Below, one piece after another: positions 52,156-62,208 of a stretch of DNA of 64,000 nt. The DNA is taken from assembly GCA_030068145.1 (NCBI GenBank), contig JAPJBO010000260.1, positions 1 through 64,000 of the forward strand, in the 5' to 3' direction. A program made the translations under genes and the position numbers. Under the pieces are notes generated by a model. It had not been told where the DNA came from, ran no database searches, and saw nothing but the letters and a program-made list of their open reading frames with translations. Origin of the DNA: Diplonema papillatum. Its lineage: Eukaryota; Euglenozoa; Diplonemea; Diplonemida; Diplonemidae. Position 1 is the stretch's first letter. Each line of letters starts with the position of its first letter.

Positions 52156-53448
52156 TAGGGCTATGTAGGATGGAAACATTGGAAACGTTTCCGTTTCCGT
52201 TTCCGTTTCCGTTTCCTTCTTTTTGGCGGTGGATGGAAACGCCGTTTCTTTTCAAAAGAAACGGCTGGTATGCCACTAGTATACTGGCTGAAGGTCCGAC
52301 CGGAAATGTGTTCCGAACGGCGGACCCCGCAATCCAGTGGGAAACAATGGACAGGGAGGCTCCGAAAAAGAGGGAGAAAGAAGCATAAGAGTTGCGACCA
52401 TACGCACCCGGTTGTGATGACTTTGAGGTCTGCAGCTCTTTATACCCCCATACCCTTCCAATGGCTGTTGTGGCGACGATGCTCTGTTATGCGAGGCCGT
52501 TGGCCAACGCGCTGAAGACGATCGAGAAAGCACATCCGCTTCCAATAATAGGTTATACAGATACGATCGTTCAGGACAGCGGGAGCACCGCGCCACAGGC
52601 TACAAGACCGGGGTTTTTCGGCGGCGTAAGACAAAGAGGGAGTGCAATCAGCATCAGGAGGTGAGAAGGGCACACGTATGCCGGGGCAATGTTGAACCCG
52701 CCAGAAAAGCGATGGCCACGCAGTAACGTGTGTGTTAAACATCGCTTGCCACAGTGCACCTTGCATACGACGACGGGTGGCAACCGTCACCGGAAGGGGC
52801 ACCATCGGGCGGTGTTGTCGGAGCATAGACAGCGACGGCAGGAAGAACCCCACCGACAATGCAGAAGAGGACGGCAGATTCAAAAAGCCCCACTCGGCAC
52901 GGCCGCCGATACAAGTAAACATGAGAACGTGGGTTGGAAGCAGCAGAGGACGAAGTGGTAGGCACAGAAGAGTGGAATCTGGTGTCAGAAAACCTCAGCA
53001 TCCGCATGTGACGACATTCTGCATCATTAGCTTGTGGTTTCCTATTTGCTCGTGTCAGATCGCCGATGAAAGAAAGCGGTGAGCATCAGCGACTGCTCTG
53101 CACAAACGAGACCGCGACGACACACAAGAAGGGGCCGAGCCAAGTCGAAGAACAGCCCAGGAAGGGCCCTGAAGAGTCAGAGAGCCCGCCAGAAGACGGA
53201 GTGCCCGCTGGTAGATCAAAAGAAGAAGGTGATCCCGCCCTCTGAAAGGAAAGCCAAAATTTGGCTGGAAACGGACACCCGACGGACACACAGAAGGACC
53301 CGCGAAGTGGTATCCTATAGGACCCCTCAGCATGAGGAGCCTTCCGGCGTTTCTTTTAAAAGAAACGGAAACGTTTCCGTTTCCGTTTCCATATTTCGAA
53401 AAACTAAAAGAAACGGCGTTTCCATCCAACTTAGCCCTAGGGGGGGGG
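52149..53448. mobile_element. Inverted-repeat element with C-tract terminus and GTTTCC arrays (element B)
   Basis: Terminal inverted repeats of about 28 bp, (C)7-9 followed by TAGGGCTA, GT and GGATGGAAAC, lie at 52149-52177 and inverted at 53418-53448. Next to each end are GTTTCC hexamer arrays and an AAAGAAACGG / CCGTTTCTTT palindrome. The interior contains repeat R7 (see 39,960). No transposase frame and no clear target duplication. The left end shares its C tract with element A. Confidence 0.65.
52760..53115 (+). repeat. Dispersed repeat R7, copy 2
   Basis: Interior of element B; same order of blocks as at 39,960-40,525 (GACGAAGTGG, GAATCTGGTGTCAG, TGACGACATTCTGCATC, TGCTCGTGTCAGATCGCCGA). 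Confidence 0.65.
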
Positions 53449-54659
53449 AATCATATTTTAGAGGAAGGGGATATCCCTACTTTTAATATGTCGGCAAAAC
53501 GTTGCCTCTCGTGCCTCCGTTTGACGATGGCGCCAAGTCTTCGAAGGAAAGGGAAAAAAGGAAGCGCAAGACTCCGCAAGTAAGGACGTTCTCTTTTTGG
53601 GGAAGAGGTAGCTGGGTTTGGGTACTGGTTAGGCAGAGTCTGGGGAAAATCTTAGTTTAACTACTTACGGACGGAGGGTGGGTGTTAATTTTGGGAAAAT
53701 GGACTTCTCAAGGCACACCTTGGGTCATACTCAAAAGGGGGGGGGGGGATTTGCATGTTCACTTCTCATATTCCCTTTCGGCAATCCTGCACGTCCGCGA
53801 TTGCTGTTGACACCTTGCTGACCCCGACCCGCCATCTCGCTAAAGCTTTCTGGCCATGCTTTTGCCCAGGAATGCGACACAAACGTGGCCAGGACGCGGA
53901 ACAGAGGTCTTCCTCGGTGCAAAACCTTAGGACTTCTAGGATGAATCTGCAAACTGTGCGGTGCAGCAGGCTTCTTCAGGAAGGTCTCGTTTGTGTTGCA
54001 ATCGATCCCCAGACGAATTGTCGCATGCAGTGAAGTTCTTGCTTCAAGGTCGATGGGACCTTGGAGCAAATGAGCAAAGCGAAATGAGTTTTGTTCTTTC
54101 GTGCAGCGAAGCGACGAGGTTGATGCTGCAGCAACCACCCGCGCGCATGCAAATCCTCCGAGAGCGCCACTCCAATCGACATACCCGATACGCGGCCTTG
54201 AATAGAGACACCAACGAGCTGGCCCAACTTTACAGCTGCTTCTGTGATAGCAAAGCTGACCAGTCAGAAATGTTGCCACCGTGGTCTATTCGATTCAAAA
54301 AAAGCCACATAACAAAATATCAAAACCCATGTTCTTACCGACGTACTTGTTGATGACTCGAGGTTCTGCTCTTCGCACCTGCCACCACGGCAGAGTTTCT
54401 TGCTGCGCGTTGCTGGGTGGGACACAGCAGGTTGTGCCAGACCTCAGTTCTCTGGCAGGCAGGGGTATGCGCGATCTGCTGTTTAACAAAGGTTATTGGA
54501 TCCACTGTTGTTTGGCTTACCGTATCTTGGTCTGAGATTCCCAGAAAACGGTGTACGTGTCTCATTTTCTTTGTATTATTGCCCAGGAATGCGGGAGTGG
54601 GACTCCCGCACTTTTTCACTCCCGCATTCACTCCCCCAACCGGTGGGGGAGTCCGCCGT
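53449..54659. other. Non-coding interval
   Basis: No gene is supported. It begins with a degenerate R8 piece (53,495-53,580), has another CTTAGTTTAACTA scrap at 53,650 and a G tract at 53,738-53,750. The 182-codon minus frame at 53731-54279 matches nothing I recognise and has overlapping competitors. Confidence 0.45.
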
Positions 54660-54868
54660 GCAAGAACGTGCTTGGAATGGGTATGTGCTCAACACCGCAC
54701 TGGTCCCGTCTGCGCCGTGTTTCGGTCCTTTAAGCCACGGACACATAAGGCGGACCATCATCAGCGCGGAACCTGAGTGTCTGCAGACAGGACTGCGGTG
54801 TGAGTCTGGTTTGTCAGGCGGCTGTTCGTAGCTCGTCACAGCCAGGACCACCCGTGCTACTAGAGCAC
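54660..54868 (+). repeat. Dispersed repeat R5, copy 2
   Basis: Matches 46,550-46,750. Just before it, GGGAGTGGGACTCCCGCAC and CACTCCC words form small hairpins. Confidence 0.8.
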
Positions 54869-54936
54869 AGGCGAATCCTTCACGGGGAGAAGGCCCCTAC
54901 TACCGTGTCTGAGCAATCAGTTAAAAAAGGGGGGGG

Positions 54937-55132
54937 TCGTTATTATTGGTGCTGGTTTTATGGGATGAGGTGAGGGTAGTTTTTGTTTTTTCTCTTTGCG
55001 GTGGTCTGGTAGTCCGTACTACCTCCTTTCTTTTTCACTCGTTCTCTTCTCTACTCACTACTGTACGTACTCTTACACTCCTTTACACTCCGTTACTCTC
55101 TTTGGCTAGCCAAAATCAAAAAGACTCCTGCT
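54937..55132 (-). mobile_element. RT-USP retroelement, 3'-end-only insertion (196 bp)
   Basis: In plus orientation it starts TCGTTATTATTGGTGCTGG and runs through GCGGTGGTCTGGTAGTCCG and GAGAAGAGAACGAG (complement) to TTTGGCTAGCCAAA and GACTCCTG, the same terminal segment as 47351-47545. Direct repeats flank it: GTTAAAAAA plus 8 G on the left (54920-54936) and GTTAAAAA plus 10 G on the right (55133-55150). This is a very short 5'-truncated insertion into a G tract. Confidence 0.85.
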
Positions 55133-55546
55133 GTTAAAAAGGGGGGGGGGTCACCATTCCAGGCAGTGCTCTGCCTGAACATTAACCACAAACGGACGAA
55201 CTACGCCATAGGGACGTAGTTAATTCATTAATTCGCGGGTATCCGCTAGACGCTACGGGTGCCCGTCCTGGGCCACCCGTGGGCGTCCATGTGCATTCAT
55301 TCAGCGCCGAGGGTGCGCATTTGAAAGATCTGCCACGAAATCTTCCAAATGCGCCCCTCGATTCCCATTTTTGACCTACGTCAAGTCTTCTTCGAGGAAG
55401 ATGTTGTCTAGGAAAGGGATGCAAAATAGAAAGAGGTAAAAAGGGGAGTGTACGGCTCCCAAAGTGGGGTGATGAAGCCTTGAGGGCCTGGCCGTTTCTT
55501 TCTCTGTTCTTTCGTTTTTGATTTTTTTTACATGAGCGCCCCCTCG
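55133..55546. repeat. R8 fragments in opposite orientations
   Basis: 55,155-55,195 is an inverted piece of R8 (AGGCAGTGCTCTGCCTGAAC). 55,380-55,466 is a direct piece (TCAAGTCTTCTTCGAGGAAG, GTACGGCTCCCAAAGTGGGG). The latter is the unoccupied version of the site filled by the retroelement at 47,323. Confidence 0.7.
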
Positions 55547-55823
55547 GAAGGAAATGCTCACAATAACTGCCGGACAAAGAACCGAAGGGATCCCAAGTGC
55601 TGTAACTACCGAACCACGTGTTGAACGGACGTGAGGTCATGCGGGTCTACCCCAACACGACAAATCACACAAACACAACGGGCCAAAAGTCCTGAGTGAG
55701 AAAGCAACAGATGGTGGTGTAAGCGAAGAACAAATCAGATTGTGTTTGTATTGTATTTTCCCCTATATCTATATTTCCTCCCTTCCATTCGGAGTCAAAG
55801 CAGCTACGTCGAGTATTTTCACC
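55547..55823 (+). repeat. Dispersed repeat R4, copy 2
   Basis: Matches 15,811-16,062 with the same right boundary (GTCGAGTATTTT). Confidence 0.8.
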
Positions 55824-55989
55824 GCGGTGTTGTGTGCACCTCGTTCTTCGTCTCAGGTTTCGCTCTTGAACACAGACCAATCCAAAGTCAGAGCTCATCA
55901 GTGGGGGACGTTGCGTGGAGCAAAGGCGGGGTCAATTGCAATCGAGCATCAACTGTGCACACACAAGGATGAGAGGCACGGGGCTACGA

Positions 55990-56112
55990 GATCACACCAA
56001 CCACCGATTTAATGAGCCGTCTGCAGACCCACTGTTAATCCATTTACTCTGAGACTTGCATGGCTTAATCCTTGAAACAAGCATATGACTACTGGAAGGA
56101 TCAACCACACTC
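55990..56112 (-). pseudogene. Small-subunit (18S) rRNA 5' end fragment
   Basis: Reading the minus strand from about 56,110: GGTTGATCCTTCCAGTAGTC, ATATGCTTGTTTCAAGGATT, AAGCCATGCAAGTCTCAGAG, then CTGCAGACGGCTCATTAAAT. This is the universal start of SSU rRNA. TTTCAAGGA replaces the usual CTCAAAGA, the form known from kinetoplastid SSU. One conserved position differs (CCTTCCAG for CCTGCCAG). Similarity fades below ~55,990, and repeat R4 follows, so only a fragment is present. Confidence 0.8.
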
Positions 56113-57557
56113 AAACCAGACTGGACCGAGGAAAATCTGACGAATCAGAGATTCCCCGATACCGACGGACGAAGTCCTACCGACTAACACTCCAGTGATA
56201 CAAACGAATCCACACCCGGGGCCAATTGCCGTGCCGGGCGTCGGTGCTTTCGACTTGTGAATGAATATGGCTGGTTCAGTTGTGTCGGATTGAGCAATGC
56301 AGATTATCGTGTAATTGACCCCTCCTCCCTGCAACCCTTTGAGTTGCTTGTCGTTGTTTTTGTTGCTGTTGTTGTTATTGTTTTTGGTGCTGTTGGTGTT
56401 GTGCAGGGCAAGGCCCGTAGCAACGGTGGAGTTGTTAGCCTCCATTTCAATGTGCCAGGGTTCGTGCATACTGGCCACGGGGACTCGATGGCATGTGGCA
56501 GCAGTTTGCACGCCGACGCCAGAAAGCTCTGTGTGCCGGGTAACGTAATGTCGGCAGCTCGCCAGCACTTTTTAACACTGCACACGGCGGCAGGACTAAA
56601 CGTTTGCTGTCGATCCCCTTAACATGCTTTGCAGTCAGCCAGGCAAACTTCGGACAGAGACGGGCACAAAGTGCCCCCGCGTTTTGGGTTGTAGTACGAG
56701 CAGAGAGCCGTGCTCGACCACTTGTTATGATATATGACATGCGGCATAGTGTACGAAGACATGCTCATGATACATGTAAAACACTGAAACGACTTGCTAT
56801 TTCCACAACAAACCATAGACGGTTGTAACACCGTCTTTTTTCGGTACGCAATGGACCCTTCGTGCGGTCGACGATGACAGTTCTGACCTGACTTGATGTT
56901 ATGTCTACTCCGTAAGAAAGCAGAGTCAAGGGGAGGAAAGGGCGTTGGGATGGGGAGAAGAAGAGGGGTGTCTTTGTTTGGTTTCTGCTTTTTTGTGTTT
57001 CCGACGATCCCGTGGGACGTACAGATTGGTGTCTTTCGACCTTTGTTTGTTTGTGAGGTTCAGCTTGGTGCGTGTGGTCGGTGGGCGGGGGGGTTGGTTA
57101 GGAAGCTCTACTGTATCGGGCTAGACTTTAATTCATGCTTGAGCCAGGATGCCCACTCCGCAGCCTTTCCGCTGGGCTCTTGGTAGCTGATCCGCTCGCA
57201 TACACTTTTCATTACAGTGGCGTTGCGCGCTGCGAAGTCGTCCATGATTTGCCAGTACGTCACGTTGCATTGTCCATAAATTCTCGCCAGGCGAAGCAGA
57301 CCTGGCGTCCATAACTCCGCACGTGAAGCTCGTCGTTGGCCGTGAGCACGTGCTTTTTTTTTTTTTTTTTTTCCTGTTGACAGCTTGTGTCAGACTAGCC
57401 CACCCAGGTGGCCGAGGTGGTCGGGCAGGGTCTCTCCCGTCCGGAAAATTGCTTGGGTTCAAAGTGATGGGCGCTCTTTGGCTATTTATTACTCTTTCAC
57501 TTTTTTTTCTGTTTCTTTTTTTTTTTTTTTTTTTTTTTTTTTTGGGGGGGGGGGGGG
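56113..57557. other. Non-coding interval
   Basis: No gene is supported. It contains a TTGTTGTT-rich tract at 56,340-56,400, repeat R3 copy 2 at 56,990-57,095, the GACAGCTTGTGTCAGACTAG repeat word at 57,379 (also at 40,977), and T tracts at 57,351 and 57,516-57,543. Confidence 0.5.
56990..57095 (+). repeat. Dispersed repeat R3, copy 2
   Basis: Matches 14,665-14,790 in the same orientation. Confidence 0.75.
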
Positions 57558-59005
57558 TCGTTGTATAATGGTTTAGCTTGAAGGGTATTGGAAAGGTTGA
57601 AAAAGGTTTTGGGGGTCACCGTCGGTTTGTGTTTCTATTTTTTTTCTTGTTTTTTTTTTTTGGGGGGTAATTATTTTTTCGGGGGTTCGCGTAACCCTTC
57701 TTTTCCGGAAGATAACGTTATCTTTTCTTTTCTCTCTGGCGCTCTTTTTCTCTCTATCTCTCTCTTTGGCTAGCAAAGCGACTATTGCGACCGACACCAC
57801 GACCACACCCGCAATGAATGTGATCAAGGGCCCCCCACGTTCTACATGTTGAGCAGGGGTTGCCATGTAGCCCGTACCGGTCTAAGCCTTCATTGTAGCT
57901 TCCATAAGTACCCCCATTGGGACGGGTCCGACGGTCCGTTAGTCATCAGCGACACCGGGCGGGAAAAAGTAAATAAAAAGAAAGGGGAAAAATGGGGGTG
58001 TGGGTGGATAAGCTCGTGGTAGGTTGTTCGGAAATAAGTACAACCTCAAACTACGCCTAGCACAGGGCCAGGCGGCATATACGTGCCTTCATCCTCTCAT
58101 GTTAGTGTGCGTTCACTCGTACAGACACTTCGAGTTTTTCCCGTTAGTCAGGGTAAACGGGTGCGGAGTGAAACATAGACCAGCCAGCAATCAAGAACCC
58201 GATGAGGCTCAAACGACGTGGATCAGAATCTCACACCCGCGAGGTGGCAACGTCTCTCATGCGCGCGGAGTCCCCTCAGACCTTGGAACCTCTGGCCATC
58301 CCTCGTGCACTCGATGGAGCAGTGTTGGCATCGCAGCACCGGGGAACCCGTTAACTGCTGTTCAAACAACTGACCATGCGGTGTCAGACATTGGGAGTCC
58401 GGCAAGGGCGGGCAGGGTGGCGAATTACCAAAGGGGCAGAAGGAGTCAGGTGAGCCTTCCGACTGCCGGCTCATCAAATTACCGGCTGAACCTGGGGGTG
58501 CAGGCAAGTCGGGTAGTCGATCCTGAGTAGGAAGCACCATGGAGGGTGACGGGGCACGGACAGTCATGTCGTGGGCATTCCGGGGGATCCGGACAAAGGC
58601 CGCGAGGTAAACGTCACCCCACGGAATGTCGTCGACGGAGGTGACGTGCAAGTCGTCGAAGAGGATCCACCCCGTGTCTTGCGCAACGTACGTGACGTAG
58701 TGTCCGCTAGCCGTATCCTCCCCCATGTCCACCACGACGGCTGCGAGGCGTAGCAGATGGTCCGGCGGTCCGAAGAAGGGGGGCAATTTCACGTCATTCT
58801 GGCGCCTGGCACCGTTTCTCGTGTAGATGCCAAACTGCATCAGAACACATTCAGCTGTCAGACGGAGATCCATACTTTCAACAACCGCACCTACAGCCTT
58901 GCAGTCGCAGACTCTCTCCGGATTTACAAACCCGTGCACGTGGAGAGAATCTTCCAGCTTCCTTCCGCAAGGAATTTGCAGACATTGCACTACCTGACTG
59001 CTGGA
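57558..59005 (-). mobile_element. RT-USP retroelement, second 5'-truncated copy
   Basis: The 3' side starts at TCGTTG right after a 14-G tract (57544-57557). The truncated 5' side stops at a 12-G tract (59006-59017). The 3' UTR shares CTTTGGCTAGC, GCGACCGACACCACGA, CAGGGGTTGCCATGTAGCCC, CGGTCTAAGC and CTACGCCTAGCAC with the first copy. The distal ~190 bp of the UTR is replaced by unrelated T/G-rich sequence and lacks the GGTAG hairpin. It therefore belongs to a diverged subfamily. Confidence 0.8.
58223..59005 (-). pseudogene. C-terminal half of a USP - zinc finger protein (truncated retroelement ORF)
   Basis: The stop is at 58223 and the frame is open to the 5' truncation. There is no ATG start, and GTG at 58990 is only the first possible alternative codon. 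The protein aligns with the last third of the 989-codon ORF at roughly half identical residues. Shared features: NPERVCDC zinc pair, LMQFGIY, LRLAAVVVDMG, SGHYVTYV with the catalytic His, WILFDD with the catalytic Asp, PWGDVYLAAFVRIP, and the C2HC finger CQHC, then FQGLRGLRAHERRC. The Cys box and the reverse transcriptase are missing through truncation, so this copy cannot be an active protease. The remaining frame is intact. Confidence 0.8.
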
Positions 59006-59017
59006 GGGGGGGGGGGG

Positions 59018-60004
59018 ATGGCGGGGAGGGGTGGTGGGGAGGAGGAACTAAATGTTCCGAACTTGTTGTTCGCCGGATTCGTTTTCAGCAGAATCTCTGC
59101 TCGTTTTAACGTGGTATTGATTTCTTTAGCCTGAACAAATGGCAGAAGTGTAAACCTGCCTTCCCCCCCTTCTAAAAATGATGAGGTTCTGCTCTCAGCT
59201 TGCAACCCCCCGAAGCGAACCGCGCCAGGCCAACCCTTACTTAATTTCGCAACGATTTGTAAGAAAAAGGACGGTTGCGCGCGTGGGAGAGAGGTGTCGG
59301 TGATTACCTTCGTTGTCATGCGGTCGGTTTCGGCCGATGCTGCGAACACGAGGTAGGTACAGTCTCACTGCGGGAATGCTGCTGCGGTCGTCAAGCCACC
59401 CGGGGGTGTTGTTAGACGGGAAGAAAAAGACTTTACGTCAACGAACACAAAAGGCGCATACAGACCAGTAAGCAGAATTCCTACGAAGGAGGAACGCAGA
59501 TCGAAAAGTTCGCGGATGCTCAACCTGAGACGGCATTGATGGCGGCAGCGGACACGACGGTATCTGATCTTCTTGGACACGCACGCGATGAAGAAATGGT
59601 AATCGTGGTAAAAACGACATTCTTGTCGAATGCTTTCGCAGAAGTTCGTCTTCCTAGATCCAAGATTGAACGGACTTTCGTCTTCGAACTTGGCATTGGC
59701 TCTCAAATACGGCCATCAGGGACTGTACTCCGTTCCGTGAGTGTCAAAAAAGAATAGGAGTGCGTTTGTACGCCGGGGGAGGATCCTGTTTAGTGAATAT
59801 GATCGATAGGCTGATCTTCTCCCAAACACGCTGCCAGCGTCTCTTTCGTATTTACGATGCACGCTGTTACTACGAAAAAGTGACAGTTGGCAGCGCACTG
59901 AGGAAATTACCAAAACAGGTGACAACACATACGCACGTACAAACGTGCGTGAAGAAGGGCTAAACGCCACGGCATTGGACAATCCCCCTAGACACAGTGG
60001 CCAA
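59018..60004. other. Non-coding interval
   Basis: Opposing small frames at 59,365-59,757 look random. No repeat or gene is supported. Confidence 0.4.
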
Positions 60005-60175
60005 ACGATTCGCATGCGATAATAATTATCGCATATAATCGGCGTGCGATAATATGCGATAGTCCATACTACTGTATTTGCCCAGGTTTGAATCGTGCGA
60101 TAATGCGAATGTAAATGCGATAATTGGCTGCCAAAATCCTAAATGCGATAATATGCGATAATGCGAATCGTTTAA
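60005..60175 (+). repeat. GCGATAAT motif cluster
   Basis: GCGATA occurs seven times forward and once inverted within about 160 bp (60,017 to 60,165). This includes the perfect 19-bp palindrome TGCGATAATAATTATCGCA. The spacing is irregular, unlike a simple tandem repeat. Confidence 0.85.
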
Positions 60176-60879
60176 CCACCATGTCTAGACGACGAGGTCC
60201 AGGGTCTCATGCCATTTCTTATGTGTTTCGGTCGGGGGGTTCACATCCCAGACCCGGGTGTGGCAAAGCAAAAGAAATTGCCGTGACAAATTGGACAAGG
60301 CAAGCGCCTCGAAACCCCCGCACTTTCGCCGATCAAGGAATGCTCCCCCCATCGGGGGGGGTGATGCATTCTGGATGCAGTGCCCGGTTTGTTGTTGTAA
60401 TTGTATACCCTCCCTCTCCCTCTGGCTTCCTTCGAACTGGGTTACAGGCGGCACCTCCTGGTATCCTATTTTCTTTCATGACCCCGTGAGAGAGTGTCGT
60501 GCGACCTTTGTTCTGTCGGCTTCGTGCCAGAGGTTAATTTGTTCTTTCGGGTCTGTTTGATTAATAGTATACCGCTCGTTGTGTTTGGCTGAACGCCCAA
60601 GTTTCTCTTGTTCTTTTGTTTTCCACTCCGCGCCTTGTACAACCTTGTAGTGACGAGCCGCTGGTTTCTTCTTCAAACCGATTCTGCGGTCCTCCGTGCA
60701 ACCATATTTTCTGATTCTGGTGTTCCTGTTTTTGCCTCCTCCAGGGCTTACGCTCCACGTGTGGAACGTGTGGATTTCCACACGTTAATTCTTTTCGGAA
60801 TATATTTTCCCACGTGTGCTTCCACGTGTGGATCCACAGGTACCACATGTGGATTTTTTTTTATTTCTTCCCCCACATG

Positions 60880-61588
60880 CAGGCTATTAGCTTCATTTTG
60901 CCTCAGTTTTCCAAATTCCGTCTCGATAGCCAATTTGCTTTTGCCGCTCTAAAATCGAGAAGCCTTTGTTTGGCCACCCGAACCTTCAAAAGGGGGGGTC
61001 CGGGGGGCACCGCCCCCCGGCAAACGGTACGGTACATTCAGGTGGCAGGTGGAGAACGAGTTTGCACTTCTCAGTCCGTTTGTCGCGTAAGACATACGAC
61101 CAACGTACTGGTGGCACCGTTTGCCATCTGTGTGACCCTCGCCCCGCTCCCCCTGGTGCGAACTCCTGAAGCCAACAGCCCATTTCAAATTCATCCACCA
61201 CTCAGATACTGTGTGCTGGTAAATCATTGGCACGAGTAGATGCAGACCGGAGATCACACGGAACAAGGCACTTGTGTCAACTCGGAGAGAATCTGTCAAG
61301 AATTCTGGGCTGCTTCTGAGTCTCGACTCTCTCACTCGGCTCAGCACCGGCGGCAGCCCCAAACTTCTGCCAGTCAGCCCACCATGCCCAGCGGCGACCC
61401 ACCGATGACCAGCCCCTGACCGCCAGCCAGCTTCCTGTCACAGCTGGCCTAACCCACGCTCCACCGGACCCCCACGACCTTTTTTCATCGAAGGTCGTTT
61501 TTTGCACTCTTTTATTTTATTTTTTGAGCCGCCCGGATTTCCAAATTCCGTCAGCTGACGGAATTTGGAATGGGAAGCTAATGCCCTG
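60880..61588 (-). mobile_element. Non-autonomous hAT-type transposon, copy 3 (709 bp), nested
   Basis: Ends CAGGCTATTAGCTTC (60880-60894) and inverted CAGGGCATTAGCTTC (61574-61588), 13 of 15 matching, with a perfect 8-bp target duplication CCCACATG (60872-60879 and 61589-61596). The interior is related to the elements at 13169 and 45256 (CGGTACGGTACA, GTTTGCACTTCTCAGTC, AAATCATTGGCACGAGTAGA) although the termini differ, so the families share internal sequence. Both ends carry TTCCAAATTCCGTC. Confidence 0.9.
61539..61570. repeat. Perfect 32-bp palindrome
   Basis: Half-site TTCCAAATTCCGTCAG read in both directions around CAGCTG, just inside the right end of the nested hAT element. The partial copy at the right window edge has a damaged version (63,723-63,749). 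Confidence 0.9.
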
Positions 61589-61803
61589 CCCACATGTGCT
61601 TGCCAGGTTGGTCCACATGCAGGGGAGTCTAGGCCCACAAGACGCCAAGGGCGGCACAGCCAGGTGTCGCCAAGTCCAGTGAGGCTATTTTTTTTGCCCG
61701 CCGCACATAGGGGGATAGGTTTTTTTTTCCCCCTCGAACCTCAAGCGCCCACATGTGGACCACACGTATTTTCTCTGAGGCCGAAAACGGAGCGTAAGCC
61801 CTG

Positions 61804-62208
61804 CTCTGATAGACCGCTGTTTTTCCTCAGGACGAGTCTCGTCGCGACTAAACCCAGAGTTACCTGTGTCTCGTGTGGGCTACAGCACATTTACCTCCTT
61901 CGAGATTGGAATATTGTTGCGATAGGGGGTACCTCCTTTGAGATTTCGCAACTGGCAGTCTCCTTAAGTATTTCCTACAAAGCAGGTGCTTATACAAAAA
62001 AAAATCTGTGGCGGTCTGCATTAACACCTATAGACGGCAGCCTTCTTGGTGCCGACTTCCTCCCACGGCACGTGACTGATAATAGGTCCGGTCGGTCTCT
62101 TCGGACAACAAAACGAGCGCGAGGGTATTTGCAAGTGCCGCCTGGCCCACCGTGTGGGACCACATTACGGGGGTTGGTTGGTTGGGTCGAGCGTGAATCT
62201 CTTAACGA
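61804..62208. other. Non-coding stretch
   Basis: It carries the CTAAACCCAGAGTTACCTGT repeat (61,847) with GATTGGAATATTGTTGCGAT, also present at 44,215. No gene. Confidence 0.5.

Larger units (their letters stand above)
60742..61803. mobile_element. hAT-like inverted-repeat element hosting a nested insertion
   Basis: Perfect 15-bp termini CAGGGCTTACGCTCC at 60742-60756 and inverted at 61789-61803. Sub-terminal CACGTGTGG / CACATGTGG words are repeated on both sides. Without the nested element it would be about 345 bp. The 8 bp on either side (GCCTCCTC, CTCTGATA) do not match, so the insertion is old, rearranged or not hAT. Confidence 0.7.
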
